From Incurvaria masculella (lineage: Eukaryota > Arthropoda > Insecta > Lepidoptera > Incurvariidae): a stretch of DNA of 64,000 nucleotides. Each line of letters opens with the position of its first letter. Position 1 is the first letter of the stretch. The DNA lies in contig OX335656.1 of NCBI GenBank assembly GCA_946894095.1, forward strand, positions 9,951,001-10,015,000. Reading direction: 5' to 3'. The translations under genes and the position numbers were made by a program. The notes under the pieces are model-generated. The model saw nothing but the letters and a program-made list of their open reading frames with translations, was not told where the DNA came from and did not search any database. Shown here piece after piece: positions 25,640-38,100 of the stretch.

Positions 25640-26312
25640 ACCAAAGATAATACTAATAATTACTTTGTAATCGGTATCACTAACACAGGCTAAACCCTTT
25701 CTTACCGCCGCCACCGTTCCCACGCCACCGCGCCGCACTGCCTCCGCACCGCGCCGCCTACCACCCGCTTTCGCCAAGCTATTTTAGCGCGAAATTCAAT
25801 GTTACGTTATGCAAAACTGACTGGCATGTAAATTTTTTGTTGGATTCTGTTAAAAGTATGTTCGTCTATATCATTTATTATCATTATAATTTAAAAAATG
25901 GGCGGGCAAATTATGCCGTTTACTTTATTTGGCCATTAGCAAAATATACGTGTTGCCAGTAACAAATTTGTTGGATTCGTTGAAATTATCGATCTGATAA
26001 GAATTAAAAACAAATGTGTGACGACAGATTGAGCTGCCCAATTCTGCCGAGTTTATGAGAGCGAAAACTGTGTATTTTTTAAAAAAAACTCGCTTTTGTT
26101 TAAAAAAATTGTTGGATTCCTGAACACATATATACCTATTAACCCATTTTATTAGACATTGAAAAGAAATTTGGCGGGCCATTTTTGCAGCAAATGATAT
26201 CGCATATTTTGTGTTTTTGGCCAAAATACCTAAGTTCCGGGAAAAAAAAATGTTAGATTCTGAGTCATTCATTTTTAAAACCTGTATGTGTACCCATTCT
26301 GAAGATTTCATG
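25640..26312 (-). repeat. Right inverted arm of the 18.4-26.3 kb structure
   Basis: This is the reverse-complement partner of 18378-19110; the match runs through a GC-rich section (25700-25760) to the shared near-palindrome at 25641-25667. The open frame at 25925-26344 mirrors one in the left arm and is not thought to be a gene. Confidence 0.8.
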
Positions 26313-26749
26313 GACGGACGATTTAGTGCTTTGGTAAGCCCCAAATTTTAGCTTCATTCATTGGCCTATTGGGCCACCTTAAGAGTGGGCATCACTCTAT
26401 TGTTTTGAAATCCAAGTAAAACTGGAGTTCGTAAAAACTTTAATAAATTTTTGATGATTCTTTCTGGTAATCGAGACTATCGCGTTGATCAAGACTCAAA
26501 CACTTTATTTGTGCCTGTTTAATAAAAATATTGTACTCATTATGAAACGTTAGTGTATAAATGTTGCAAACAATACGGTTCATTTACTGAATGCATTGAT
26601 GAAGAAGATAAAGTGGTATTGTGTGTGTCCGTCAGCGGAACATGCGCCCGTGCGCAAGACGAGTGCTACGGATGTGTCGGCTTGACAGCTTTGTGTTGCG
26701 GTGAAAGTGATGCGCAGCATTTAACAGACACGGGGACACAGTGGTTAAG

Positions 26750-27030
26750 ATACACAGTTGATATCAATATTGTGCTGACATGTAAAAACATATACAATTG
26801 GGCCCATTGCAATTCTTCCCGTGCATGTCGCAAGGATCGACTAATGGATTCGTCGTTCGTGGTTGGGATTCCACGTTAACACCCCCCTCCCCCCCCCCGG
26901 GCTTGATATAAGTTCGTTTGTACCATCGTATTAAATGAACGATCATCGAGGCGGCAATGAAAATTGTCCTCGTTCTCCATTCAGTTCAATGCAGCCGTGC
27001 AATAAGAAAGACCCTGACATCGCTTCATTC
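26750..27030 (+). repeat. SINE body copy (family A)
   Basis: Blocks cttcccgtgcatgtcgcaag, tgggattccacgt, gcggcaatgaaaattgtcc, ccattcagttcaatgcagcc match the copies at 4.6, 30.7 and 46.4 kb. A C-rich run at 26881-26899 interrupts it. Confidence 0.6.
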
Positions 27031-27122
27031 TCTACCGATGTACCAACCCGGGCGGAATTAACCCTACCAGCTAAAAATATAGGGTCGATTACATTGCGGC
27101 GGAAAGGAAACGTCAACTTCGG

Positions 27123-27306
27123 CTGGTCGCGCGAGAAGGCGCGCGAATTCGCGAGAATAATCGAGAATTCTCGCGACTGCGGCTTGAGGATATGGAGACG
27201 TTCGATTATATAGTCTCCCCTCCGCGCCACTTCCCGCGGATTACACGGACGAGGCCGACAGTAGCTACGGGAATTCTTGATAATGCGCGAGAATTCCGCG
27301 GAAGAC
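27123..27306. repeat. Inverted repeat rich in gcgagaattc motifs
   Basis: The left arm (about 27135-27178) and the right arm (about 27268-27303) are imperfect inverted copies built from gaattc and cgcg motifs. As a result both strands read similar peptides (EFARIIENSR and EFSRIIKNSR). GC-rich relative to its flanks; likely a small foldback transposon. Confidence 0.55.
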
Positions 27307-27785
27307 GCACGAACTCTGTTTTTGTTCGTATTCAGTTTGTGCACAAATTGTTACACCAATTAACATAAAATATTATGTATACTATGTGCAAAAAATCGCT
27401 TCCATTCCATTCATCCGCAGTGTTTTTGTCAGTCAGTCAGGCCACAGTGGACGGAAAGAAACGAAGTGGGAATACGTGCATTATTTTGCGTTATGGTTTC
27501 AAATATTAGATGACATTCAAATATAGTTGGATAAATAAACCTATTTCACGCATGTAAAATCTAAGTTGTTCATCTTACTGAACACCAAGAATAGACCATA
27601 AATTCTCATCTTAGTGTATTCTGGATTACTATTTCTATTGCGTTCCTATAACAACAAAAAACTTTTTGCCCACATCAATCATATTCTAACTAAACCAACG
27701 CGATACGATCATTAGTAAAGAGGTAGCCATCAGCTTGTTGGGATTAACCAGAGTCTAACTAGGTAACTATTGCTTCTGAACATAG

Positions 27786-28060
27786 GATTTGAGCGGCTGG
27801 GAGCTTAGTGGTGCAGCAAATTGCCTCGCATTCCAGAGGTCTCGGTTCAAATCCCCGCCCCGTTCATGCATCACTTTCTTTCTCTTTCTGAGTTGGACAC
27901 GTGCATTTCGTCACGAATGCGACCTGCTCCATGGTTTGGAATCCATGTTAAACTGTAGGTCTTCCTCGTGTGTATGTCATGACACTCCTAAACGGTAGGT
28001 GACGCTGTAGTAGAGATCCAGTATTTTTTTAGAGTAAATGTCACCCTACCAGAGCCGGAA
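27786..28060 (+). repeat. tRNA-derived SINE (family A), with head
   Basis: The head has an A-box-like gagcttagtggtgcag and a B box ggttcaaatcc, as in a tRNA gene. The body ctttctgagttgg, gtgcatttcgtcacgaatgc and ggtttggaatccatg recurs at 46.6 kb. Confidence 0.65.
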
Positions 28061-29242
28061 CCATCAGCCTGTTTTAACATAAATGTATAGGAAGCTGCTT
28101 CATAGCTCTCATTAAGCATACAGGACATAAAACTCATGAAAGTAGGTTTTGTCAGTGACATTTGGAATGCCCACGTAGAGTGTGGGACAGCCGACTCCGC
28201 CCAATCGAGCGACTAGGTTAATAGTATGTTACTCGAATATTATGCTGATCACCTCGTTTATACTGGTTATTCAGTGAATTTTAATTGCAAGTTTATCCAA
28301 GCGGTAGGCAGCGGGGTGTATGGCGTAATCTCACAATGCTAATATATTGTTTGGATTATTATCGTAAGAAAACACATATATGAGAGAACCCACTGTTCCA
28401 TCTAAACTCGATGCATAGTAGGTATGTAATATCGACTGCGCTCGCCACTCTGTGAGATAAAATTGTTGTCAAAAAAGCAAAAAAAAAAACATTTTTTTTT
28501 ATGTGATGAGTTACAATTCTATATCTAATCACCATAATGTTTCAAGCAATGTTCTTATATGAGTCATTAATTGAATGTATTTAGTGTGCATTTACTTGGC
28601 GTATTTACTTGTGCGTATAAGTAGTAACTTGCAAATGTTGCATACTTATTAAATACCTGCTAGACGGCTCGATGTCTTAGATGTGGTTGCCTTCTATCAT
28701 AGATTAAAAATCCTTTTTAATATATGCTTCTATTATTGAGTTGCATACAGAGAAAACATGCCTCAAGAAATAAATAGTTATTTTAAATATTTATTTTCCC
28801 AGGGACTCCTGTCCAGAACGACAAAAATACCAAACACAAAAGAATACCGTAAAACACCCAAGAACACTATACCACCATTATATCACCAATATAATAGCAA
28901 TAACACCGAAGAACACCAAAGAACGTCAAACCCCCAAAAACACCCAAGGATACAAAAAACATCAAAGAACACCATTATCAAACCTGAATCACCGGACAAT
29001 ATTAGAACACCAAAAAAAACTGGTGGCGTCTGAAGACGTCCAAGAAAATCTAAGCATCTGCGATGTTTTCAGTGAAATGACAGTTTGAAGAAGTAAAACA
29101 ACAGAATAATTAATAAAAAATTATATGGAATTTGAAGTTTATACGTAACTTCGAAGTTCCGTAAACGCCAATATATAACTCGGACTGACCACTCAGAACG
29201 TGACGAGGGGAGCGTGTAGAGGCTTCTTTGAAGTATTTGAGA
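28061..29242. other. No gene seen; A-rich degenerate repeat at 28830-29010
   Basis: A 91-codon frame at 28758-29033 consists of loosely repeated caccaaagaa-type units encoding Asn/Thr/Lys/Pro and is better read as a simple degenerate repeat. Nothing else was recognised. Confidence 0.3.
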
Positions 29243-29246
29243 TTAA

Positions 29247-30316
29247 CCCTAGAGTAGTCGCGCCTTTCCGTGAACCGCGAGTGATCGCGTAGGGAGCATT
29301 TTGCCGCCCATACTTAATAATATATTTAAAAAAAAATAAGAGTTCTATGATTACATATTTATATTGAAAGGATAAAATACAACATAGATTATCATAATAA
29401 GAGACATTTATTAAAATTTTACATTTAAAATTAAGAAAACAATGCTTTGGAAAATCTTAGGAAAAAAATCTAGGTTTTTTGCAACCTCTTTTATAATTAT
29501 TTATTTTTAAAAAACTACATTTAAACTTAATAGCTAAATTACTCTTTTTCATCATCTACAGCATGTACTTCGGCAAAACAATCCTGACACATATACATGC
29601 AATGTTCGTTGCATAGTAACTTTGCACATCTATTGCACCCTTTTTTTGTCCTTCTATTTTTGTTGGATGGACATACTGCGCATATACCTTCCCTACCTGA
29701 GGGTATATTTTGATGATCTGATGGCACAAATCGGGTTATTTGGTTCCTCAGTTGTTTGTGCAATGTGTTTATGTTAGACCTTCTAATGATATGTGGTCTA
29801 GTCATGGCCAGGGCAATGTCTTTCAGGTATGTTCGCCGAAATAATAACTGCTTCGTATTTTCTCTGTATATTATCTGACTATTTATGCCAGCTATGTTTA
29901 GCAGTGAGAAAAATAATCTCATTGGCCATCTGCGAGTCATTCTACCTACAGAATATTCTTCCTTCATTTGATCAACGACGTCAACTCCTCCTTTAGTGCG
30001 ATGTTTACTTCAAAACAATAATATACGCAATGAATACGAATAAGATTTCAACTAGAGTAAAAAACGAGAATCACAAATTTTACTTACGCGAGTAGTCGCG
30101 CAGTGAGCAATTTGCCGCCAAACGCGACACGCCTGTGACAACCTCTGTTTTCTGCGGTCACTCGCGCACTGAACTTACTCTAATTTCTAAAACAAGGAAG
30201 TGAGGAACGGGGGAGCAGCTACTAGGACGCTTGACCTTGACAAGTGTATCGTGTTCAAAATAATAGGCATATTGTGTGGCGGGCGGCAAAATGCTCATAA
30301 CGCGAGCACTCTAGGG
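29247..30316 (-). mobile_element. piggyBac-like element, internally deleted
   Basis: The left end is TTAA (29243-29246) followed by ccctagag; the right end is ctctaggg at 30309-30316, where the flank reads tcac rather than TTAA. Subterminal motifs containing gtcgcg and gcaaattgccgcc or gcattttgccgccc occur on both sides. Total about 1.07 kb. Confidence 0.75.
29539..29995 (-). pseudogene. piggyBac-like transposase, C-terminal fragment
   Basis: The minus strand reads TKGGVDVVDQMKEEYSVGRM, then TRRWPMRLFFSLLNIAGINS, both hallmark blocks of piggyBac transposases. The terminal cysteine-rich domain follows (CAVCPSNKNRRTKKGC, CAKLLCNEHCMYMCQDC). An in-frame stop lies just upstream and the catalytic Asp-rich core before this is missing, so the protein is truncated. 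The preserved part has no interruption. Confidence 0.82.
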
Positions 30317-30399
30317 TCACTCCGAACGTAAGGAAGAGTACCAGTGGTTTGGTAATGCTTAACTAGTAATAAGCCTATAGAGCCTCTATTACGAGTTAA

Positions 30400-30500
30400 G
30401 CATCAGTCAGTCAGTCAGTCAGCGTGTTTGCGTCCACTGCTGGACATACGCCTCTCCAATTGTTCTCCAATTCTCCCGGCCCTCAGCGGTACGGAACCAC
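30400..30500 (+). repeat. Dispersed repeat fragment (gtccactgctggacat type)
   Basis: A CAGT tetramer run at 30401-30422 is followed by gcgtccactgctggacatac, a block I recognise as very common in lepidopteran genomes as part of a dispersed repeat. Family not determined. Confidence 0.45.
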
Positions 30501-30654
30501 TGCGACTTACCAAAATAAAAATCCACGGACGGGTGATTTAATGCATCCTTCAAATGCTATATTCCATATGTAAGCCAGCGAAATCGATGATCTTAGCGAT
30601 GCAGTGATAAGTGATGTTTAACCCGTAACAGAGGCTATGGTAAATTTCAGTTGC

Positions 30655-30815
30655 CTTGGCCTTAGATGAAATTTCCATCCAGTTCAATGTAGCCGTGCAA
30701 TATAAGGAAGATCCTGACATGGCACCTAGTTCCCATGTGGTGTGTTGGGCTAATACCATGACAGAACTTGTGGTATTAGCCATCCATGTCCAGTCACATA
30801 AAAAAAATATACTTT
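30655..30815 (+). repeat. SINE body copy (family A)
   Basis: Contains ccatccagttcaatgtagcc, catggcacctagttcccat, ttgggctaataccatgacag and tattagccatccatgtccag, ending in an A-rich tract. Matches 46.4-46.58 kb. Confidence 0.7.
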
Positions 30816-33800
30816 TCTTTCCTTTTTCATCTAAGGCATTGGCCGAATAACACGTCGTTCGGCACCAATTAGTATGATATATAAAGCAACTAAACAATTT
30901 AATAAACTAAATTTAATCCCACATTGCATGTTTATCCGGATAGGTAATTTACCATGGTAACTCCCTGCTTGTTTTCTTTCGGTACTAACATTCAAACTCA
31001 CCCGGCGACTGCTCTATTATGTTGCCTACCGAGGCCCCACGTGGAGGCGGCGACTCTTGTGGGTTCTCATACGCCGCTAATGATATGGGAAGCGCAAACA
31101 ATGCGTGAAGTCGTGTATTTTAATACAGCTACTTTATTTTAAATGTTTTCCTTACTCAGTCACGTATTCCGTAGGGTCCCTGGAAAAACTCGACCATCAG
31201 AATTTTCTGAACCCTCAGTCCGATTTCTTACCTAAATTGGCGTTCGACTAACGTCTCGACGAGAGTCTAAGTTTGATTTGAAACCTGACGCATACATTGA
31301 CGTTGCCGTTTACGCCGACTCATTACATACAAATTATCTGATGATAAGGTGATCGATTTACATACAATGGCTCGGGTCATGCATTTCAGAAATATTTTTC
31401 TCAAATGCACATTTACTAAACCAGCTGATAGCTACGTCTTTACGTTGGGATTTTCATAACTGAAACATTTTCAAATAGATAAGTAAAAAAATCACGAACT
31501 ACAATTAGTAATGTTATTTCAAAACAATGAACATGCAGCAACACACAGCCCATAACAGCTATTTTACAGTAAACATTACTGCAAAAGTTGTTGGCAACAC
31601 TAAACATTTGTGTACGGTCAAAGGTATCGTCCCACATAGCTTATTTTGCGCGTGGCAAAAACCGAAACTAAACGGTCGCCATCTTGAACGTCATTCGGCT
31701 GTTATATTTCTCGTTATGCTGCGCTGTCTTTGTAGGAATATTTTCAGTATTTTAAAAGTGCAAAATAATGCCTAAACTGTACAAGTGGAATTCGAGAGAT
31801 TGTCTTGAATATGAAAAAGTTTATTCGAGGACGAAAAGGAAAGAAATGGGTCTCATTTCAAAACGTCACCGAGCGTGCCTTCGCTGTCACAGATTTGTGT
31901 TGCCAATGCAACAAGTCGAGTTACCCACTATTTATTCCCTCTAGGTTGAGTTTATTTTACAGGAAGGTTGTAAAATTTTCCCCTATGATTTAAGGATTTT
32001 ATTACCTATGGTAACCATAAGACGACAGTGATGCCCCCAGCCAGGCGCAAAATTATCTATGTGGGACTATACGGTGCATCGGCGCGTATGGCCGTCAGAA
32101 AATGCGGCTCGTACGGCGCATGCGGTCACAGAATAAGTAATTGGTGCGGTGCTGATAAATGTGCGATCACCTTTAGATACTTATTCTATTCTCTTGGGCG
32201 GCTTTCGTACGCAACCCGTTATGGCCGTCGCCGGAGTGCTATGAATTTCCGTATGCAGATACGAGTATGCGTAGGTGTTTCCGTTATTCACTGCCTCGCA
32301 TATCACGAGAGGCGGTTGCACATGAGGTGGTTGCACTGCACCTGCCATCTAGCACGGAAGCATGCCAGTCACGTTGTCAATTATCGGTAATTCCAACATA
32401 ATAACCATTATTTTAAAATCCAAAATTTTAAGTAAGAAAAAATGGGAAGAAGAAAAGAAGGTCAAGAAGCACATTAGCATTAGGTCACCCAAAAATTATC
32501 TCATGTGTACACCCTCATAGTTTAGTCTAAGATTCATTTCAATGGAATACAATGGAAACGTTATCTCTACATTATTCCGGAATGCCGTGAACATTCTTTA
32601 TGTAAGAACATTAAGTATGACATTACCACAGAGAGGGGAGGGTGTGTTTCCCCTCGCTTCCCCCCGCACTAGAGATACTGCGCTGTCTAGTAATATGAGC
32701 TAACAAACAGCATCTAGGTATCCATCTCCTTCACCGTGGATATTACCCATCCATGTCCAGTAAAACATTGTCCACACTAGATCTTGAACACGACACTAAA
32801 ATACGCTGACATCGGTTAACTAGGTTATAAAAAAAGATTATGTCACGTCATGAGCATACCTTGTCATAGCGAGTAAATTATGCCACCTAAAGGCATGGAG
32901 GTGAAGAAATCCTCCATGCCTAAAGGCCAGTTAACAATGATGCGACGCAATTTTATGTCGTATACGGAACATGTCTCACGACTTCTATTGAAAAACATCC
33001 TTTGAAAACTCAATCTGCATAGTGGGTTCCTACCTACATCCAGATCGTGATGTTTGCGTGCCTTTGGCCGTCTTTATGAATGCACAAACATTAACCAATA
33101 TTCGTAGGAATCGTATATATAGCCACGTTTAATCAAAATATAAAGTCATTTTTTCTTCGGGAATAAAGTGCGCTCGATATCTAAACGTATTGGTATTACT
33201 TTTTAACGATTCCTTAAACTTTACAGATTCTCTTACGTGACTATTGCCTTCTTGTGATTAAATTTCGGTTTATTCATTGATTTAGCCATCCATTCAACCA
33301 TGACAAGTTAATAAACACCCACCAGTGTAAATGGTCGGTTTGTTGGAGGTATTTCAACCTACGCAGCGTCTTGTTTCTTCTGAATACTTTGAACGAATGA
33401 GAAAAGGTCATTTTCATACATAATAATGTCGGCCGATGCCTGACGTGACGTGATGTGGACGCTTTGTTTATTATATCAAGGCTGTATTGTATTATTTTAG
33501 GTTTACCCATCGACGTATTATATCGATTATGTTTACCTCATGAGTGCTTGATAACGTATCACATGGATAAACACCTACAAATTGTTTATTAGGTACTTAC
33601 CTGACTGACTTAAATAATTAGCTAAATTATTTAAATGAACATAATGTATCAAGTCATTTTATAATTGGACAAACTTTACGCAATCACCTTACCTAAGCCT
33701 GCTAACATTTTCTTCATGATTCATTGCTTACCGCCAAGGACCTACTTCAAGTATCAATTCGTGCATTTGATAGTTCGTTTTAGGGTAATTAAGGCTCCAT

Positions 33801-34853
33801 ATGACGCTAAATCGCACTTAGCTTTGTCTTAATTTCTCAGAGAATATTGAACTAATCATGCTAAAATTGCGTTATATGAAACTTCACTTATATCCGCTTA
33901 ATCTGAATGATTATTGTTCCAATAGCATAACATTGGCCCGATAGAAAAAAATCGCGAAAATAGGTCGATTTTTTCACATTATGCTTTATTTCTCAGAATT
34001 GGTATTAATTACAGTGCTAGTAATCTCACATTATATTTGCATCATGATTTTCAAATTTTTGAATGATTATCGTTGCATTTGGACACAATTTTTCATTCAA
34101 AGCATCAAAAAAATGAATTTTGGACTTACGACAAAATTTCTGAGCACCGTAAAGTATCCCTTTCCCTTTCGTTCTCTTGGCGACTATCTATCGCCATTTC
34201 GGTAGCCTCAGTCCGCTGCGATGTTTCGAAGCGGGCGCACGCCTCTCCGCACGACTCTCCGCACGCGGAGATCGCTTTCGGGATCGCGACAGTAACAAAG
34301 TTCCGAACCAAATTCCTACGAGCATCAGCTGAACTTCATAGATGGCGCTGTATAATTTTCAATCAAATGTTATTGAGGTCTAAAGCCGAAATAATTGACA
34401 CTGGTTAGTAACGTTCGGTTAGCAAGATATAAATAAATAAAAATATCATAAATAAATAAAATATTTGTTATAATATAAAAAAAGTGATGTTTCCAGGAAC
34501 CGAACTTCGATATGTGTGGTTCTCAACTTCGCAGCAAAAATACGACACTAAAACCATTGTGCCACGACTGTCGTTACGCAATTGTGCTAAATTCTCCTTC
34601 TCAAGCCTAGCGGGCACTACGAGTATTGGGGCGGCCGCAAATATCCGCCTCCCCGTGGAACGTGCGTCTGCAGTACGTCCATTGCGGACGGGTCGCAACA
34701 GGACAAGTCACATGACCTTGGCAGATAGCTCGGCGGGCGGATTTTTGTAGTTTTTGTCGGCGGCACAGAATAATTAATAACATGAACAGAAGGAAAACTC
34801 CGTGAAAAGAATAAATGACATAAATAATATGTTTTGTTTTGTTGGTTCGTTTT
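30816..34853. other. No gene seen; minor motifs only
   Basis: There is a short hairpin at about 32885-32928 (arms containing ggcatggagg) and a SINE tail fragment near 32745. Frames of 60-120 codons show no known domain. Confidence 0.3.
33270..33520. other. Unassigned open frame (minus), not called a gene
   Basis: A 78-codon minus frame with no recognised domain and no splice context; listed only so that the region is not silent. Confidence 0.15.
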
Positions 34854-35000
34854 TAGGGTACCGTACCCAAAGGGTGAAAACGAAACCCTATTACTAAGCC
34901 TCCGCTGTCCGTCCGTCCGTCCGTCTGTCACAGGGCCTTAGGTAGGCAGCTGAAATGTTCACGGAGTGTGTATTTATTTTACCGTTATAACAACAAATAG
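34854..35000 (+). mobile_element. MINE-2-like MITE, 5' part
   Basis: The left end agggtaccgtacccaaaggg, the (GTCC)n tract at about 34908-34929 and gtgtgtatttattttaccg are present, then the copy dissolves into an AAAAT-rich stretch (35003-35055). The 100-bp array follows. Confidence 0.7.
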
Positions 35001-35109
35001 CTAAAATAAAATAAAAATAAAAATTAAAAATATAATAAAATAAAATAAAATAAATTCTATGACGAAAAGAAACTCCAATATTAATCTCGGAGGAACGGTT
35101 CAGTTCAAT

Positions 35110-38100
35110 TTCATGTGTTGTACATGTCATGTCATGACCAAATATGTTTTCGCTATATCTGGGGAAACATTTGTCGTAGACCCATCATGCGACCACTCAA
35201 AATAAACGCTCCGACCTGATTTACCTTCCCTGTCATGTCAAAATTTGTTTTCGTTATATCATGGGAAACACTGGTCGTAGACCATCATGCGACCACTCAA
35301 AATAAACGCCACGACCTGATCTAACTTCCTGTCATGTCAAAATTCGTTTTCGTTATAGCTTGGGAAACACTGGTCGTAGACCATCATGCGACCACTCAAA
35401 ATAAACGCCCCGACCTGGTCTAACTGCCTGTCATGTCAAAATTTGTTTTCGACATATAATGGGAAACACTGGTCGTAGACCCATCATGCGACCACTCAAA
35501 ATAAACGCCCGGACCTGATCTACCTGTTTGTCATGTCAAAATTTGTTTTCGTTATAGCTTGGGAAATACTGGTAGTAGACCCATCATGCGACCACTCAAA
35601 ATAAACGCCCCGACCTGATATACCTGTCTGTCATGTCAAAATTAGTTTTCGTTATATCTTGGGAAACACTTGTATTAGACCCATCACGCGACCACTCAAA
35701 ATAAACGCCCCGACCTGATCTACCTTCCTGTCATGTCAAAATTGGTTTTCGTTTTATCACGGGAAGCACTGGTCGTAGACCCATCATGCGACCACTCAAA
35801 ATAAACGCCCCGACCTGATTTAACTTCCTGTCATGTCAAAATTTGTTTTCGTTATATCATGGGAAACACTGGTCCTAGACCCATCATGCGACCACTTACA
35901 GTAAACGCCCCGACCTGATCTACCTGTCTTTCATTTCAAAATTTGTTTTCGTTATAGCTTGGGAAACACTGGTCGTAGACCATCATGCTACCACTCAAAA
36001 TAAACGCCCCGACCTGGTCTAACTTCCTGTCATGTCAAAATTTGTTTTCGACATATAATGGGAAACACTGGTCGTAGACCCATCATGCGACCACTCAAAA
36101 TAAACGCCCGGACCTGATCTACCTGTCTGTCATGTCAAAATTAGTTTTCGTTATATCTTGGGAAACACTGGTCGTAGACCCATGATGCGACCACTCAAAG
36201 TAAACGTCCCGACCTGATCTACCCGTCTGTCATGTCAAAATTTGTTTTCGTAATATCATGGGAAACACTGGTCGTAGACCCATCATGCGACCACTCAAAA
36301 TAAACGCCCCGACCTGATCTACCTGTCTGTCATGTCAAAATTTGTTTTCGTTATATCATGGGAAACACTGGTCGCAGACCCATCATGCGACCACTCAAAA
36401 TAAACGCCCCGACCTGATCTAACTTCCTGTCATGTCAAAATTTTTTTTCGTTATATAATGGGAAATACTGGTAGTAGACCCATCATGCGACCACTCAAAA
36501 TAAACGCCCCGACCTGATCTACCTGTCTGTCATGTCAAAATTAGTTTCGTTATATCTTGGGAAACACTGGTCGTAGACCCATGATGCGACCACTTAAAGT
36601 AAACGTCCCGACCTGATCTACCTGTCTGTCATGTCTAAATTAGTTTTCGTTATATCATGGGAAACACTGGTCGCAGACCCATCATGCCACCACTCAAAAT
36701 AAACGCCCCGACCTGATCTAACTTCCTGTCATGTCAAAATTTGTTTTCATTATATCATGGGAAACACTGGTCGTAGACCCATCATGCGACCACTCAAAAT
36801 AAACGCCCCGACCTGATCTACCTGTCTGTCATGTCAAAATTAGTTTTCGTTATATCTTGGGAAACACTGGTCGTAGACCCATGATGCGACCACTCAAAGT
36901 AAACGTCCCGACCTGATCTACCTGTCTGTCATGTCTAAATTAGTTTTCGTTATATCATGGGAAACACTGGTCGCAGACCCATCATGCGACCACTCAAAAT
37001 AAACGCCCCGTCCTGATCTAACTTCCTGTCATGTCAAAATTTTTTTTCGTTATATCATGGGAAATACTGGTAGTAGACCCATCATGCGACCACTCAAAAT
37101 AAACGCCCCGACCTGATCTACCTGTCTGTCATGTCAAAATTAGTTTTCGTTATATCTTGGGAAACACTGGTCGTAGACCCATGATGCGACCACTCAAAGT
37201 AAACGTCCCGACCTGATCTACCCGTCTGTCATGTCAAAATTTGTTTTCGTAATATCATCGGAAACACTGGTCGTAGACCCATGATGCGACCACTCAAATT
37301 AAACGTCCCGACCTGATCTACCCGTCTGTCATGTCAAAATTTGTTTTCGTTATATCATGAAAAACACTGGTCGTAGACCCATCAAGCGACCACTCAATAT
37401 AATCGCCCCGATCTGATCTACCTGTCTGTCATGTCAAAATTTGTTTTCGTTATATCATGGGAAACACTGGTCGTAGACCCATCATGCGACCACTCAAAAT
37501 AAACGCCCCGACCTGATCTACCCGTCTGTCATGTCAAAATTAGTTTTCGTTATATCTTGGGAAACACTGGTCGTAGACCCATGATGCGACCACTCAAAGT
37601 AAACGTCCCGACCTGATCTACCCGTCTGTCATGTCAAAATTTGTTTTCGTAATATCATGGGAAACACTGGTCGTAGACCCATCATGCGACCACTCAAAAT
37701 AAACGCCCCGACCTGATCTACCTGTCTGTCATGTCAAAATTTGTTTTCGTTATATCATGGGAAACACTGGTTGTAGACCCATGATGCGACCACTCAAATT
37801 AAACGTCCCGACCTGATCTACCCGTCTGTCATGTCAAAATTTGTTTTCGTTATATCATGAAAAACACTGGTCGTAGACCCATCAAGCGACCACTCAATAT
37901 AAACGCCCCGATCTGATCTACCTGTCTGTCATGTCAAAATTTGTTTTCGTTATATCATGGGAAACACTGGTCGTAGACCCATCATGCGACCACTCAAAAT
38001 AAACGCCCCGACCTAATCTACCTGTCTGTCATGTCAAAATTGTTTTTTGTTATATCATGGGAAACACTGGTCTTAGACCCATCATGCGACCACTCCAAAT

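Larger units (their letters stand above)
17506..26382. mobile_element. Possible TTAA-flanked composite element of about 8.9 kb
   Basis: TTAA at 17506-17509 is followed by ggtggcccaa. Its reverse complement, ttgggccacc minus its first base match, is followed by TTAA at 26379-26382. TTAA flanks suggest piggyBac-type insertion. The inverted arms, mariner, tandem array and MINE-2-like copies all lie between. The terminal match is short (about 10 bp), so the boundary is tentative. Confidence 0.4.

Noticed and set aside
25925..26344. 139-codon minus-strand frame
   Set aside because: The same sequence occurs inverted in the left arm, where the frame is broken; it is repeat sequence.
26553..26879. 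Cysteine-containing frame that might be a small secreted protein
   Set aside because: No signal peptide, irregular Cys spacing, and its 3' half overlaps a SINE copy.
28758..29033. Low-complexity Asn/Thr/Lys-rich frame
   Set aside because: Reads as degenerate short tandem units, not as a protein with a domain.
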